DNA from: Shewanella sp. MTB7
GTDB lineage: Bacteria > Pseudomonadota > Gammaproteobacteria > Enterobacterales > Shewanellaceae
DNA length: 64,000 bases
Direction: 5' to 3'
Assembly (NCBI RefSeq): GCF_027571385.1
Contig: NZ_CP085636.1
Coordinates: forward strand, 5,070,501-5,134,500
The notes beneath the pieces were generated by a model. The model saw nothing but the letters and a program-made list of their open reading frames with translations. It was not told where the DNA came from and made no database searches. Of this stretch, positions 38,625 through 47,122 are shown piece by piece (the first letter of the stretch is position 1; each line of letters begins with the position of its first letter). A program made the position numbers and the translations under genes.

Positions 38625-38657
38625 AAGTAAGCGGGGCTATCATAGCTCCGCATACTT
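38625..38657 (+). terminator. Hairpin after dksA
   Basis: A nearly perfect stem of about 16 bp (AAGTAAGCGGGGCTAT against ATAGCTCCGCATACTT), 20 bp after the dksA stop. No T-run follows, so it may be a partial terminator before gluQ. Confidence 0.5.
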
Positions 38658-38746
38658 GACTCTAACGTTCAGTCGTTCTCTCTTCGTTTTTCTCTCTATA
38701 AACTTCCAACGAAATACTTCCAACTAACTCAGTCACAGGTATCGTC

Positions 38747-39649
38747 ATGTTGAGCCAACAGAAATATATCGATGCAACTAAAGCTCCGACAACCTATATT
38801 GGCCGTTTCGCTCCCTCTCCGTCTGGACCTTTACATTTTGGCTCCTTAGTCGCTGCACTGGGAAGCTACCTAAGAGCACGTTCACAAAAAGGAAAGTGGT
38901 TGGTCCGCATCGAAGATATCGATCCACCCAGAGAGATCCCTAACGCAGCCCAAAATATATTACATACCTTAATGGCCTATGGCTTAACATGGGATGGTGA
39001 AGTTCTGTACCAAAGCCAGCGTGTTGAGGCCTATCAAGCAAAAATCGAACACTTACTCTCTGAAGACCTCGCCTACTATTGCCAATGCACCCGTAAACAG
39101 ATTCAAACGATGGGTGGCACCTATGATGGTCGCTGCGGTCGACTCGAAATCCCACATACCCAAGGTGCTATCAGGATCCGCAACTCTGTGGCAGCTAACC
39201 ATTTTCGAGATCTGCACATGGGTGAAGTGATGTTAGATTCAGACTTTTCCGCTGAAGATTTCATTATCAAACGTAGTGATGGTCTCTATGCCTACCAACT
39301 TGCTGTGGTGATGGATGATGCCTATCAGGGGATCACTGAAGTGGTTCGTGGGTGCGACCTGCTTATTCCTACCGGCAGACAGATAAGCTTATTTAGCCAA
39401 TTTAAATATAACGTCCCACTCTGGTTACACCTACCTTTAGTGTGTGATGCTCCAGGGAAGAAACTCTCTAAGCAGAACCACGCCCCAGCTATCGACACTC
39501 TCAAACCTCAGGCAAGCCTAAATGCTGCACTCATTTTTTTAGGTCAACAGTCCATTCCAGAGCAAGCTGACATTCACGTTATGCTAACGCAAGCTGTGGC
39601 TCAATTTGATCTCAATACCATCCCCAAACAGGCTGAAATCATTCTTTAA
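38747..39649 (+). CDS. gluQ: Glutamyl-Q tRNA(Asp) synthetase
   Basis: 300 residues, a truncated class I glutamyl-tRNA synthetase without the anticodon domain. The HIGH-like motif is PLHFGS, the KMSKS-like motif is KKLSKQ, and the zinc site YYCQCT...YDGRC is present. It attaches glutamate to queuosine in tRNA(Asp). It lies between dksA and pcnB, as in enterobacteria. Confidence 0.94.
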   Translation: MLSQQKYIDATKAPTTYIGRFAPSPSGPLHFGSLVAALGSYLRARSQKGKWLVRIEDIDPPREIPNAAQNILHTLMAYGLTWDGEVLYQSQRVEAYQAKIEHLLSEDLAYYCQCTRKQIQTMGGTYDGRCGRLEIPHTQGAIRIRNSVAANHFRDLHMGEVMLDSDFSAEDFIIKRSDGLYAYQLAVVMDDAYQGITEVVRGCDLLIPTGRQISLFSQFKYNVPLWLHLPLVCDAPGKKLSKQNHAPAIDTLKPQASLNAALIFLGQQSIPEQADIHVMLTQAVAQFDLNTIPKQAEIIL

Positions 39650-39789
39650 GCGTTAATTCCACCATAAAAGTACTCACATGTTCAATATCTGCCACCGAGC
39701 TGGTGGTTCTATATACTCATTCTCCCTTATTTGAGTTATCATAGCGGCCTTATTGCAACCCATACTCAGTGCTATGTTCGAGGTGTCCC

Positions 39790-41187
39790 ATTTTTCGCCG
39801 TATAACCAAATTCTGTAAGCAGTTATTTGATAATAACCAAACAACTGAAGAGACCACACAAACAGGCCTGAGCTTATCGGTTGTTCCGAGACAAGACCAC
39901 TCAATATCTCGTAGTCAGATGAGCGAAAATGCCATAAAGGTACTCTATCGCCTACATAAATCAGGCTTTAAAGCTTATTTGGTAGGTGGAGGCGTACGTG
40001 ACATCTTATTGGGCTTGCAACCTAAAGATTTTGATGTGGTAACCAATGCCACACCTGAAGAGATCAAACGTCTGTTTCGTAACTGTCGACTCGTCGGTAG
40101 ACGTTTTCGATTAGCCCATATCGTCTTTGGCCGTGATGTTATTGAAGTGGCAACCCTTCGTGGTCACCATGTAGATACTGAAGAGAAAATCTCAAAAACC
40201 AATGCAGAAGGTAGATTGCTGCGTGATAACGTCTATGGCAGTATCGATGAAGATGCTGAGCGTCGTGACTTCACCATCAACGCCCTCTACTACGATATCA
40301 GTGATTTCTCGATCCACAGTTACGGTGGCGGTCTAGAAGATCTGAATTCTCGTACCATCAGAATGATTGGCGATCCTAACACGCGTTATCGTGAAGATCC
40401 TGTGCGCATGCTTAGAGCCGTACGCTTCGCGACCAAGCTTGGTATGACTGTTGAAGAGAAAACTGCGACGCCTATCTATGAACTAGCGCCGCTACTTAAA
40501 GATATTCCTGCAGCCCGTATGTATGAAGAAGTACTCAAGCTTTTCTTCAACGGTCAGGCTGAAAACAACTTTACCATGATGCGTAAGTTTGGCTTATTTC
40601 AACCTCTTTTTCCGCTTGTAGACTTGCTACTAACCGAAGACCCTAAAGGTCCTACGACTAAGATGCTGCAAGTGATCATGAAAAACACTGACGCACGTGT
40701 ACACGCTGAAAAAACGGTAACACCCGCTTTCTTCTATGCCGCTATCCTGTGGTATCCATTGACCCAACGTGCCGATGATATTGCACTCGAAAGCGGTCTA
40801 AGCTTGTATGATGCTTATTATGCGGCGATGGGGGATGTCATGGAGCAGCAGTGCCAGACCATCAGCATTCCTCGTCGTTTCAGTACGCCGGCGAAAGATA
40901 TTTGGCAGCTTCAGTTACGCTTTGATCGTAACCAAGGTACCCGCGCCTTCAAGTTTATCGAAAATCCTAAGTTCCGCGCAGCCTACGATCTGTTGCTATT
41001 AAGAGGTGATGCTGAAGGCGGTGCTGTTGCTAAATCCGCTTCATGGTGGAGAAGCTTTGTCGATGCTGGAGAGGAGCAACGTAGCGTGATCGCTCGCTCA
41101 ACCAATAAAGGGGGCAGTCGTAATCGTAACTCAAATCAGCGTAAGCGACGCAAGCCAGCCAATAAGACAGAAAAACCTGCTGAGTAA
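39790..41187 (+). CDS. pcnB: Poly(A) polymerase I, predicted AUU start
   Basis: 465 residues if started at ATT 39790. The nucleotidyltransferase core has LVGGGVRDILLG, KDFDVVTNA and RRFRLAHIVFG, followed by RRDFTINALYY and RYREDPVRMLRAVRFA; the C-terminal tail is basic. The enzyme adds poly(A) to RNA and promotes decay. No ATG lies near the family's N-terminus. IFRRITKFCKQLF aligns with E. coli MFTRVANFCRKVL, and GAGGT lies 5 bp before this ATT. E. coli pcnB is known to start at AUU. An in-frame GTG at 39769 is the alternative. Confidence 0.88.
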   Translation: MFRRITKFCKQLFDNNQTTEETTQTGLSLSVVPRQDHSISRSQMSENAIKVLYRLHKSGFKAYLVGGGVRDILLGLQPKDFDVVTNATPEEIKRLFRNCRLVGRRFRLAHIVFGRDVIEVATLRGHHVDTEEKISKTNAEGRLLRDNVYGSIDEDAERRDFTINALYYDISDFSIHSYGGGLEDLNSRTIRMIGDPNTRYREDPVRMLRAVRFATKLGMTVEEKTATPIYELAPLLKDIPAARMYEEVLKLFFNGQAENNFTMMRKFGLFQPLFPLVDLLLTEDPKGPTTKMLQVIMKNTDARVHAEKTVTPAFFYAAILWYPLTQRADDIALESGLSLYDAYYAAMGDVMEQQCQTISIPRRFSTPAKDIWQLQLRFDRNQGTRAFKFIENPKFRAAYDLLLLRGDAEGGAVAKSASWWRSFVDAGEEQRSVIARSTNKGGSRNRNSNQRKRRKPANKTEKPAE

Positions 41188-41687
41188 TGACTAAGGTTTT
41201 TGTAGCGTTAGGGGCAAACCTTACCGATCCGGTGTCTCAGTTAGATAATGCGTGTCTTGCACTGGCTGAACTCGCTGAGGTTAATCCTGTTAACGGGTTA
41301 ACCTCCCTTAACGTCTCCCCCTACTATCGCTCAGCGCCAATGGGTGAAGTTGAGCAGCCTGACTATGTCAATGCTGTTGCCAGCTTCGACACGGCTCTTT
41401 CTCCTATCGCACTGCTTGATGCATTACAAAAAATAGAGAACGAACAGGGCCGAGTGAGATTGGAACGCTGGGGCCCACGTACCTTAGATCTTGATATTTT
41501 ACTCTATGGTAAGCAAATCATAGATTCTCCTAGACTCATCATCCCTCACTATGGCATGAAGCAACGCAGCTTTGTTCTTCTACCTCTGGCTGATATTGCA
41601 CCTAGGATAACCCTGCCCTGTGGGACACCACTCAATCAATTAATTAATGTTGAATTAGCGGCTCAAATCGAACAAATAGTCAGATAA
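41187..41687 (+). CDS. folK: FolK, hydroxymethyldihydropterin pyrophosphokinase
   Basis: 166 residues. VFVALGANLTDP at the N-terminus and GPRTLDLDILLYG (about residues 92-104) are the HPPK signature. It transfers pyrophosphate from ATP to hydroxymethyl-dihydropterin in folate synthesis. The start codon shares one base with the pcnB stop (TAATG), so translation is coupled, as in E. coli. Confidence 0.95.
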   Translation: MTKVFVALGANLTDPVSQLDNACLALAELAEVNPVNGLTSLNVSPYYRSAPMGEVEQPDYVNAVASFDTALSPIALLDALQKIENEQGRVRLERWGPRTLDLDILLYGKQIIDSPRLIIPHYGMKQRSFVLLPLADIAPRITLPCGTPLNQLINVELAAQIEQIVR

Positions 41688-41874
41688 CATTGAACTCAGC
41701 CCTTAGTTAGCATATAAAGCACACTACTAAGATTAAAACTGATGCCCAAGCAAGCTCGAAATGCAGGATTCAGCATATCTAGTATTAGCTTGGGTATAGA
41801 CCTAAGTAACTGCCTCATTGTGTTGCTACTTATGTATCGTTTTTACATTAATAAACCCGATTAAGATCACCACT

Positions 41875-42669
41875 ATGTCTAAGATAACTAGCTCTACCCT
41901 GCTCAAATTTAAGCAGGAAGGTAAAAAGTTCACTGCACTAACCGCCTATGATGCCAGCTTCGCCAGTGCATTCGATAGCGAAGGAGTCGACGTTTTACTC
42001 GTCGGGGACTCCATGGGAATGGTGCTTCAAGGACATGATGATACGCTACCAGTTTCAGTAGAAGATATTGCTTACCATACTCGCTGTGTTCGCCGTGGTA
42101 TTAAGCATTCACTGCTTATTTCCGACATGCCATTTATGAGCTATGCCACCCCTGAACAAGCCATGCTCAATGCCACCACACTGATGCAGGCAGGTGCTAA
42201 CATGGTTAAGGTTGAAGGCGGACATTGGCTGCTTGAAACCGTCACTAAACTGACTGAACGTGGTATCCCTGTTTGTGCTCATTTGGGCTTAACCCCTCAA
42301 TCCGTTCACGTATTTGGTGGTTTTAAAATCCAAGGGCGAGATGCTGATAATGCTCAACGTATTCTTGATGAAGCTAAAGCATTAGAAGCTGCCGGTGCCC
42401 AGCTACTCGTGGTTGAATGTATTCCAGCAAGCTTAGCTCAAGCAATAACCGCAGCCCTGACTATTCCGGTTATAGGCATAGGTGCTGGTGCTGACACCGA
42501 TGGTCAAATCTTAGTTATGCATGATGTCCTTGGGATCTCCAGCGGCTATATTCCACGTTTTTCTAAAAACTACCTCAAGCAAACCGGTGAAATTCGTGAA
42601 GCCATCCGTGCTTACATCGATGAAGTAGAGAAAGGGATCTTCCCTGGTAGCGAGCATACATTTAGCTGA
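41875..42669 (+). CDS. panB: PanB, ketopantoate hydroxymethyltransferase
   Basis: 264 residues from ATG 41875 ([12 protein letters not shown]), matching the family length; upstream in-frame starts add unconserved residues. Conserved stretches are [30 protein letters not shown] and [11 protein letters not shown]. It adds a hydroxymethyl group to 2-oxoisovalerate in pantothenate synthesis. panC follows; panD is not in the window. Confidence 0.95.
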   Translation: MSKITSSTLLKFKQEGKKFTALTAYDASFASAFDSEGVDVLLVGDSMGMVLQGHDDTLPVSVEDIAYHTRCVRRGIKHSLLISDMPFMSYATPEQAMLNATTLMQAGANMVKVEGGHWLLETVTKLTERGIPVCAHLGLTPQSVHVFGGFKIQGRDADNAQRILDEAKALEAAGAQLLVVECIPASLAQAITAALTIPVIGIGAGADTDGQILVMHDVLGISSGYIPRFSKNYLKQTGEIREAIRAYIDEVEKGIFPGSEHTFS

Positions 42670-42726
42670 AAATAAGAGTAAAGCCACTAGTTAGCTATCT
42701 ATTAATGGCTTTTAAACTAAGTTATA

Positions 42727-42755
42727 TGCTGACTATCTACCTTCAATAGTCAGCA
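42727..42755 (+). other. Hairpin between panB and panC
   Basis: TGCTGACTAT and ATAGTCAGCA form a 10-bp stem with a 9-nt loop, 25 bp before the panC start. No T-run. A possible processing or attenuation element. Confidence 0.4.
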
Positions 42756-42780
42756 GTGATTAAGGTATTACAGTAGTAAA

Positions 42781-43626
42781 ATGATCACCACTCAAGAGAT
42801 TCAACAGATCCGAGAACAGGTTCGAGTTTGGCGTGCAAAAGGCGAGAGTATCGCGTTTGTGCCTACTATGGGAAACTTACATCTAGGCCATATCACCCTA
42901 ATTAAAGAGGCTGTTCAACGCGCTGACCATGTTGTTGCTTCCATTTTCGTTAACCCAATGCAGTTTGGACAAAATGAAGACCTCGATGCTTACCCCAAAA
43001 CCTTAGCCGCAGATACACTCGCCTTGAGTGAAGCGGGAGCAGAGTTATTGTTCACCCCAACGCCTGAGATCATCTATCCCAAAGGTACGGGTCAACAGAG
43101 CTATGTTGAAGTGCCAGAAATTGGCGATCAACTCTGTGGTGCTAGTCGCCCGGGTCACTTCCGTGGTGTAGCAACCGTTGTTTGTAAGCTATTTAATATC
43201 GTCCAGCCAGATATCGCGCTATTTGGCCGTAAAGATTTTCAACAACTGATGATCATCAAAACCATGGTAGAAGATCTTTCATTGCCAATTGAAATCATTG
43301 GGGTCGATACCATACGCGAGGTTTCTGGCTTAGCCATGAGTTCACGTAATGGTTATTTGACAGCAACACAAAAGAGTCAAGCTGCCATATTAAAACAGAC
43401 CATGGACAAGCTCTGTGCTGACGTCAAACAGGGCAATTCAATTGAATTAGCGATTAAGAAGAGTAAGCAGACTCTTATCGAAGCAGGCTTTACGCCTGAC
43501 TATCTAGAGCTTCGTAGCGCAAACGATCTGTCTAAGGTCACTGATGAGCAAAGCGAACTCGTCATCCTTGTTGCAGCCTATATGGGAAAAACTCGTCTTA
43601 TCGATAACCTCTGCTTTAAACGATAG
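42781..43626 (+). CDS. panC: PanC, pantothenate synthetase
   Basis: 281 residues. The adenylate-forming motif [12 protein letters not shown] (with HLGH as the HIGH-like element), [11 protein letters not shown], and [10 protein letters not shown] followed by [12 protein letters not shown] are all intact. It joins pantoate and beta-alanine using ATP. It follows panB by 111 bp, and repeat copy 3 begins 22 bp after the stop. Confidence 0.95.
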   Translation: MITTQEIQQIREQVRVWRAKGESIAFVPTMGNLHLGHITLIKEAVQRADHVVASIFVNPMQFGQNEDLDAYPKTLAADTLALSEAGAELLFTPTPEIIYPKGTGQQSYVEVPEIGDQLCGASRPGHFRGVATVVCKLFNIVQPDIALFGRKDFQQLMIIKTMVEDLSLPIEIIGVDTIREVSGLAMSSRNGYLTATQKSQAAILKQTMDKLCADVKQGNSIELAIKKSKQTLIEAGFTPDYLELRSANDLSKVTDEQSELVILVAAYMGKTRLIDNLCFKR

Positions 43627-43648
43627 TTGTTTAGGGGCATAACTGCTT

Positions 43649-43914
43649 ATACCAATCAGTATAAAGATTTGATCGCTCAGCGAGAGTTTAGCGGTCCTGA
43701 GGCAAGGCAACGAGTGAAGAGCATAGTTATTCTACGGTTAAGCTCGTTAACACAGGATCAGAACCGCTAAAACTCGCCTGTAAGGAGTGTTTTTGGCTGC
43801 CTATTTCTGCGTTGAATGAACTCACAAGGGAACAACCATTATGTCATCCATTCGCCTTGAATTAGTTTGCCAAAAAACACTCTGAGTAGATCAACTTCTT
43901 ATACTGATTGGTAT
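43649..43914. repeat. MITE-like repeat, copy 3 (266 bp)
   Basis: Terminal ends ATACCAATCAGTATAAAG and CTTATACTGATTGGTAT; nearly identical to copy 1 in the interior. It lies directly after panC, at the left edge of the peptide-export island. The following 43915-44133 holds no gene that I can see. Confidence 0.85.
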
Positions 43915-44133
43915 TACGCCCCTACTCTCTCCTTTTCACCTCGTTACACTCAAAATTACTGTTACTTTTCAATGTACCCTGTTAAATCTAAGTTGCAAAA
44001 AACTGGTTTTATTGGTCAAGTTACGCCATAGTATTTAGAATTAGTTGATTAAGTGCTCCACAAGAGATATCAACGGTTTTTATCCTTAGGTCATTCTGAC
44101 CAACAACTGTAATTAATAAGGGCAATACATAGG

Positions 44134-44658
44134 ATGTACAGCCAATTGGCCAGAATATTCATTACAATCATAGCGCTATTTATAATGAATCAGGCACAAG
44201 CCGATATCATCTATAAGTGTGTCAAAGGCGAAAAGGTCGTATTCAGTCAAACCACCTGCCCCAAAGAGTTCAGTCAACTAAAAATAGAGTTTGATCTAGG
44301 AATAACAACCGAGACGGATTCCGATAAGCGTGAAAATAAAATCGATCCAATTAAAATATTACTCACCGATGACTCTCTCTCTATCGAGAAACAGATGCGC
44401 CTACTCGAAGCTGAGACTTATCGGTTAAATCAAGAAAATAGTTACTTCGAGATCCTAAGAACCAGTGAGTTACAAAAAGTCAGACGTCAAAAGTTTTGGC
44501 AGAAAAAAGAGACCAGTGATCCTGAATATCTTGCTGAAATAGAAACAATAAATATTTACTTTGATGAGATAATAGCTAGTAATAAAAAAATTATAATACT
44601 CCTCGATACTCGCAAATCACAAATTAAAATGGAAGTGGAAGATAAAGCAGCGCAATAA
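44134..44658 (+). CDS. Exported DUF4124-like protein
   Basis: 174 residues. A signal peptide (cleavage near AQA-DII) is followed by DIIYKCVKGEKVVFSQTTCP, the short two-cysteine DUF4124-type domain. The rest is charged and probably helical (about 85-170). Function unknown. It converges on the small precursor gene at 44691, with 32 bp between the stop codons, and may be unrelated to it. Confidence 0.65.
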   Translation: MYSQLARIFITIIALFIMNQAQADIIYKCVKGEKVVFSQTTCPKEFSQLKIEFDLGITTETDSDKRENKIDPIKILLTDDSLSIEKQMRLLEAETYRLNQENSYFEILRTSELQKVRRQKFWQKKETSDPEYLAEIETINIYFDEIIASNKKIIILLDTRKSQIKMEVEDKAAQ

Positions 44659-44690
44659 TCTTACGCTATTCCTCACTCATTCAACTTCTG

Positions 44691-44888
44691 TTAACCGCGA
44701 TCATTATGTGGCGGAACTTCACAAAACTGGTGACCAATACAGATGCCGCCATCCACGGCATTACCGCCCGATACAGACTCTAATAAAGCGTCCTCAATAA
44801 GCGTTATTCTATTATTTTGAACACTGCCAGACTCAGCTAAAGTTTGATTTGCGATGCTTGCTTTATCTTTATTCGTAGTTGTTTTCAT
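44691..44888 (-). CDS. Double-glycine-leader peptide precursor (separate copy)
   Basis: 65 residues. The leader contains RITLIEDALLESVSGG, which matches the leaders of the small peptides at 52.0-52.6 kb (IELIEEALLENVSGG). The predicted mature part of 23 residues is NAVDGGICIGHQFCEVPPHN... with two cysteines and a Pro/His tail. AAGGATG lies upstream of the ATG. The leader should be cut after GG by the C39 domain of the exporter at 47123-49303. The gene is divergent from the TPR protein and lies apart from the main operon. Confidence 0.75.
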   Translation of the reverse strand: MKTTTNKDKASIANQTLAESGSVQNNRITLIEDALLESVSGGNAVDGGICIGHQFCEVPPHNDRG

Positions 44889-45257
44889 TTTTCCATCCTT
44901 AAATTAAAACTCTGCCAAATTGGCACTGTATTTTCCCTATAACACCCGGTTCATCGCTACCCATCACATACCCAATGTGTTAACAATGGTTAGGTGCACA
45001 CTGTACGAATCACTAACCTGATGCATTTTAACAATAGAAGTAAGGATGATTTGAGGGCTTAACAAGGTTGATTACCTCGCAAAACTAGGGTTTGTTAGCT
45101 TAGTAAACTATTAACAAACAAAAGAAAAAAACTAAAAACGTCCAAAATTAAAATTGGTTGCCGAAAAGCATAACATTAAAGAATAAAGCCTAAGATTGAA
45201 CAAAAAGTTCAACATGAGCCCTGAATAACAGATTAAAATTAACAAGGATGAACCAGT
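44889..45257. other. Divergent intergenic region, precursor and TPR gene
   Basis: 369 bp, AT-rich, with purine-rich tracts near 45120-45190. It should hold both promoters, but I see no clear operator or hairpin. Confidence 0.4.
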
Positions 45258-47063
45258 ATGTTCAAAAACTATCACTATAGCTTGGTCAGCTATTTAGTGT
45301 TTTCCCTTAGTCTTCTCTTTTCCCCGGGAGTCTATGCTGAAACTTGTTTAACCAGTCGTAATGAAATTAAAGATACCAGTCAAACAATCTTAATTTGTCA
45401 GCAGCAACTAAAACAAACCGCTCATGACTCTGAACGTTTTTACTCTCTGTCCCTCTCTCTTGCAAAACTTTATCAACAATCGGGCGATCTAAACTCTGCA
45501 AAGCTAATGCTAAATCAAGTATTAGCCAAATATACCAAGATTAACCAAATAGAGCAGGTCCAGGTAAACAGGCAGTTAGGGGTTATCTACTTTCATCAGC
45601 GTGATTATGAAAAATCATTTGATACTTTTGAACAAGCACTCAGCCTATCAATCAAGCTTAAAAACAGCACGTTTATCGCACTTGGTTACAATGATCTGGC
45701 CAATATTTATCATATCTATGGCGATCTCGAAACCAGCACCAGCTTGCTCTTAAAAAGCTACGACATTCATACGGCAGAACATAATGAACTTGGCCAAGCC
45801 AGTGTGCTCAATAATTTAGGTTCCCTCTATAAAGATAAAGGTGATTACAATGAGGCCATCGTTTCATACAGGAATGCTTACACTATCTACACTCGATTAG
45901 GCCGAGAGCTTCAAGCTGCTTTAACACTTTCAAACCTAGGTGAAACCTTTCAATTAAATGGTGATCCTGTTAAGGCTATTGAACTATTAAGTCAATCTGT
46001 TGAGAGCCTAAAACAGCTCAATTCATTTAGATTCCTAGCTGAGATCTACATTTTACTGGCTCAAATATCGGTTGACAATGTTTCAGCTGAGCAAGCTCAG
46101 TACTGGCTAGATCAATCCAGACTCACCACCAACTTAATTCAATCCTCGGAAAAAAACCCTAAATACTGGTTTGTTCAAGGCTTAGTATGGGAGAAAAAAG
46201 ACCAACTTGATAAGGCTGCTGAAAACTATGAAAAAGCATTCCAACAGGTTAATCAGTATAAGGAGTATCCTTTTCAAAAACAGCTCTACACGGCAATGGC
46301 TGAACTCAATGAACAAGTACAAGACTACGAGGCATCCAGTAAGTATTGGCGCATCTATGCGGATACTCTTAACTCGCAGTTGACACTGAAAAATACCATT
46401 CACTCAAAGAATATTCGCAGCACCTTTACTTTTGAACCAAGCGAGTCATCAGGCTTAAATACCACGATAATACTTATTCTTATTTTATCGGTGTTACTTG
46501 TTTGTCTCACCTTGTATATTTTTCTTTCGAGAAAAACCAAATTGACTCCGACATACAAAGAGGAATCTGCTAACGGGAATGGTTCAATAAAACAACTTGA
46601 AAAAGTCCCCTTTGGTAGCAGTGCTGCCACCGACACTGATGCTGTTCAAGCAGAATCTCGAATTTCGACTCTGAGCCTAAGTGAGAGTGAACAAGCAGAG
46701 CAGATCCGACATCAGTTGATTGAGTTAATGCACTTAGCGCTACAGATGTGGGAGGAATCGACGCAAACCAGCAAGCTCGAACTCGCTCAACAGAGTAAAA
46801 TATGGAGTGTGGGAATTGACGATGGACGCATAAGAGCCCGAGCCATGGAGCGGTACTTCGGTCTAAATACCTTACCGCAAAAACCCAGGTGGCGCTCTGT
46901 TGTACGAACCTGTAATTACGTTTTACAAAAGTGTCAGGGTAAAAGTCTTTATCGAGAGGAGCTAGAGGGTAAGCTAAAACATTTTCAGGATATGGTAAAA
47001 AGAAAAGCCATTATCGACAGTAAAAGCCCTGGGAACGATGAAGAGATCTGTGACCACCATTAA
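45258..47063 (+). CDS. TPR-repeat membrane protein with cytoplasmic C-terminal domain
   Basis: 601 residues. A signal peptide (ends VYA-ETC), about seven TPR-like repeats (roughly 60-370; for example ALGYNDLANIYHIYGDLETS and ASVLNNLGSLYKDKGDYNEA), one membrane segment (about 403-424) and a cytoplasmic tail. In the tail, residues 480-565 form a compact domain with IWSVGIDDGRIRARAMERYFGL and PRWRSVVRTCNYVLQKC. I have the impression that similar tails occur in other marine gammaproteobacterial TPR proteins; they look like a small regulatory or DNA-binding domain. It could sense periplasmic peptide and signal inward. AAGGATG lies 7 bp before the ATG. Confidence 0.6.
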   Translation: MFKNYHYSLVSYLVFSLSLLFSPGVYAETCLTSRNEIKDTSQTILICQQQLKQTAHDSERFYSLSLSLAKLYQQSGDLNSAKLMLNQVLAKYTKINQIEQVQVNRQLGVIYFHQRDYEKSFDTFEQALSLSIKLKNSTFIALGYNDLANIYHIYGDLETSTSLLLKSYDIHTAEHNELGQASVLNNLGSLYKDKGDYNEAIVSYRNAYTIYTRLGRELQAALTLSNLGETFQLNGDPVKAIELLSQSVESLKQLNSFRFLAEIYILLAQISVDNVSAEQAQYWLDQSRLTTNLIQSSEKNPKYWFVQGLVWEKKDQLDKAAENYEKAFQQVNQYKEYPFQKQLYTAMAELNEQVQDYEASSKYWRIYADTLNSQLTLKNTIHSKNIRSTFTFEPSESSGLNTTIILILILSVLLVCLTLYIFLSRKTKLTPTYKEESANGNGSIKQLEKVPFGSSAATDTDAVQAESRISTLSLSESEQAEQIRHQLIELMHLALQMWEESTQTSKLELAQQSKIWSVGIDDGRIRARAMERYFGLNTLPQKPRWRSVVRTCNYVLQKCQGKSLYREELEGKLKHFQDMVKRKAIIDSKSPGNDEEICDHH

Positions 47064-47070
47064 CAAAACG

Positions 47071-47104
47071 CCCTTGTTTTATATCAATCTAGATAAAACA
47101 AGGG
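47071..47104. terminator. Bidirectional terminator between the TPR and exporter genes
   Basis: CCCTTGTTTTAT (47071-47082) and ATAAAACAAGGG (47093-47104), a 12-bp stem with a 10-nt loop, between two convergent genes. It should end the peptide-export operon. Confidence 0.75.
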
Positions 47105-47122
47105 AGTTAATACCGTAAACAA

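Noticed and set aside
38045..38653. 202-codon minus-strand frame over dksA
   Set aside because: Antisense shadow of dksA, which is unmistakable by its DPVDRA and zinc-finger motifs.
43649..43914. Repeat copy as a tRNA-bounded attachment site for the island
   Set aside because: No tRNA gene or integrase is present, and the same element occurs at two unrelated loci in the window.
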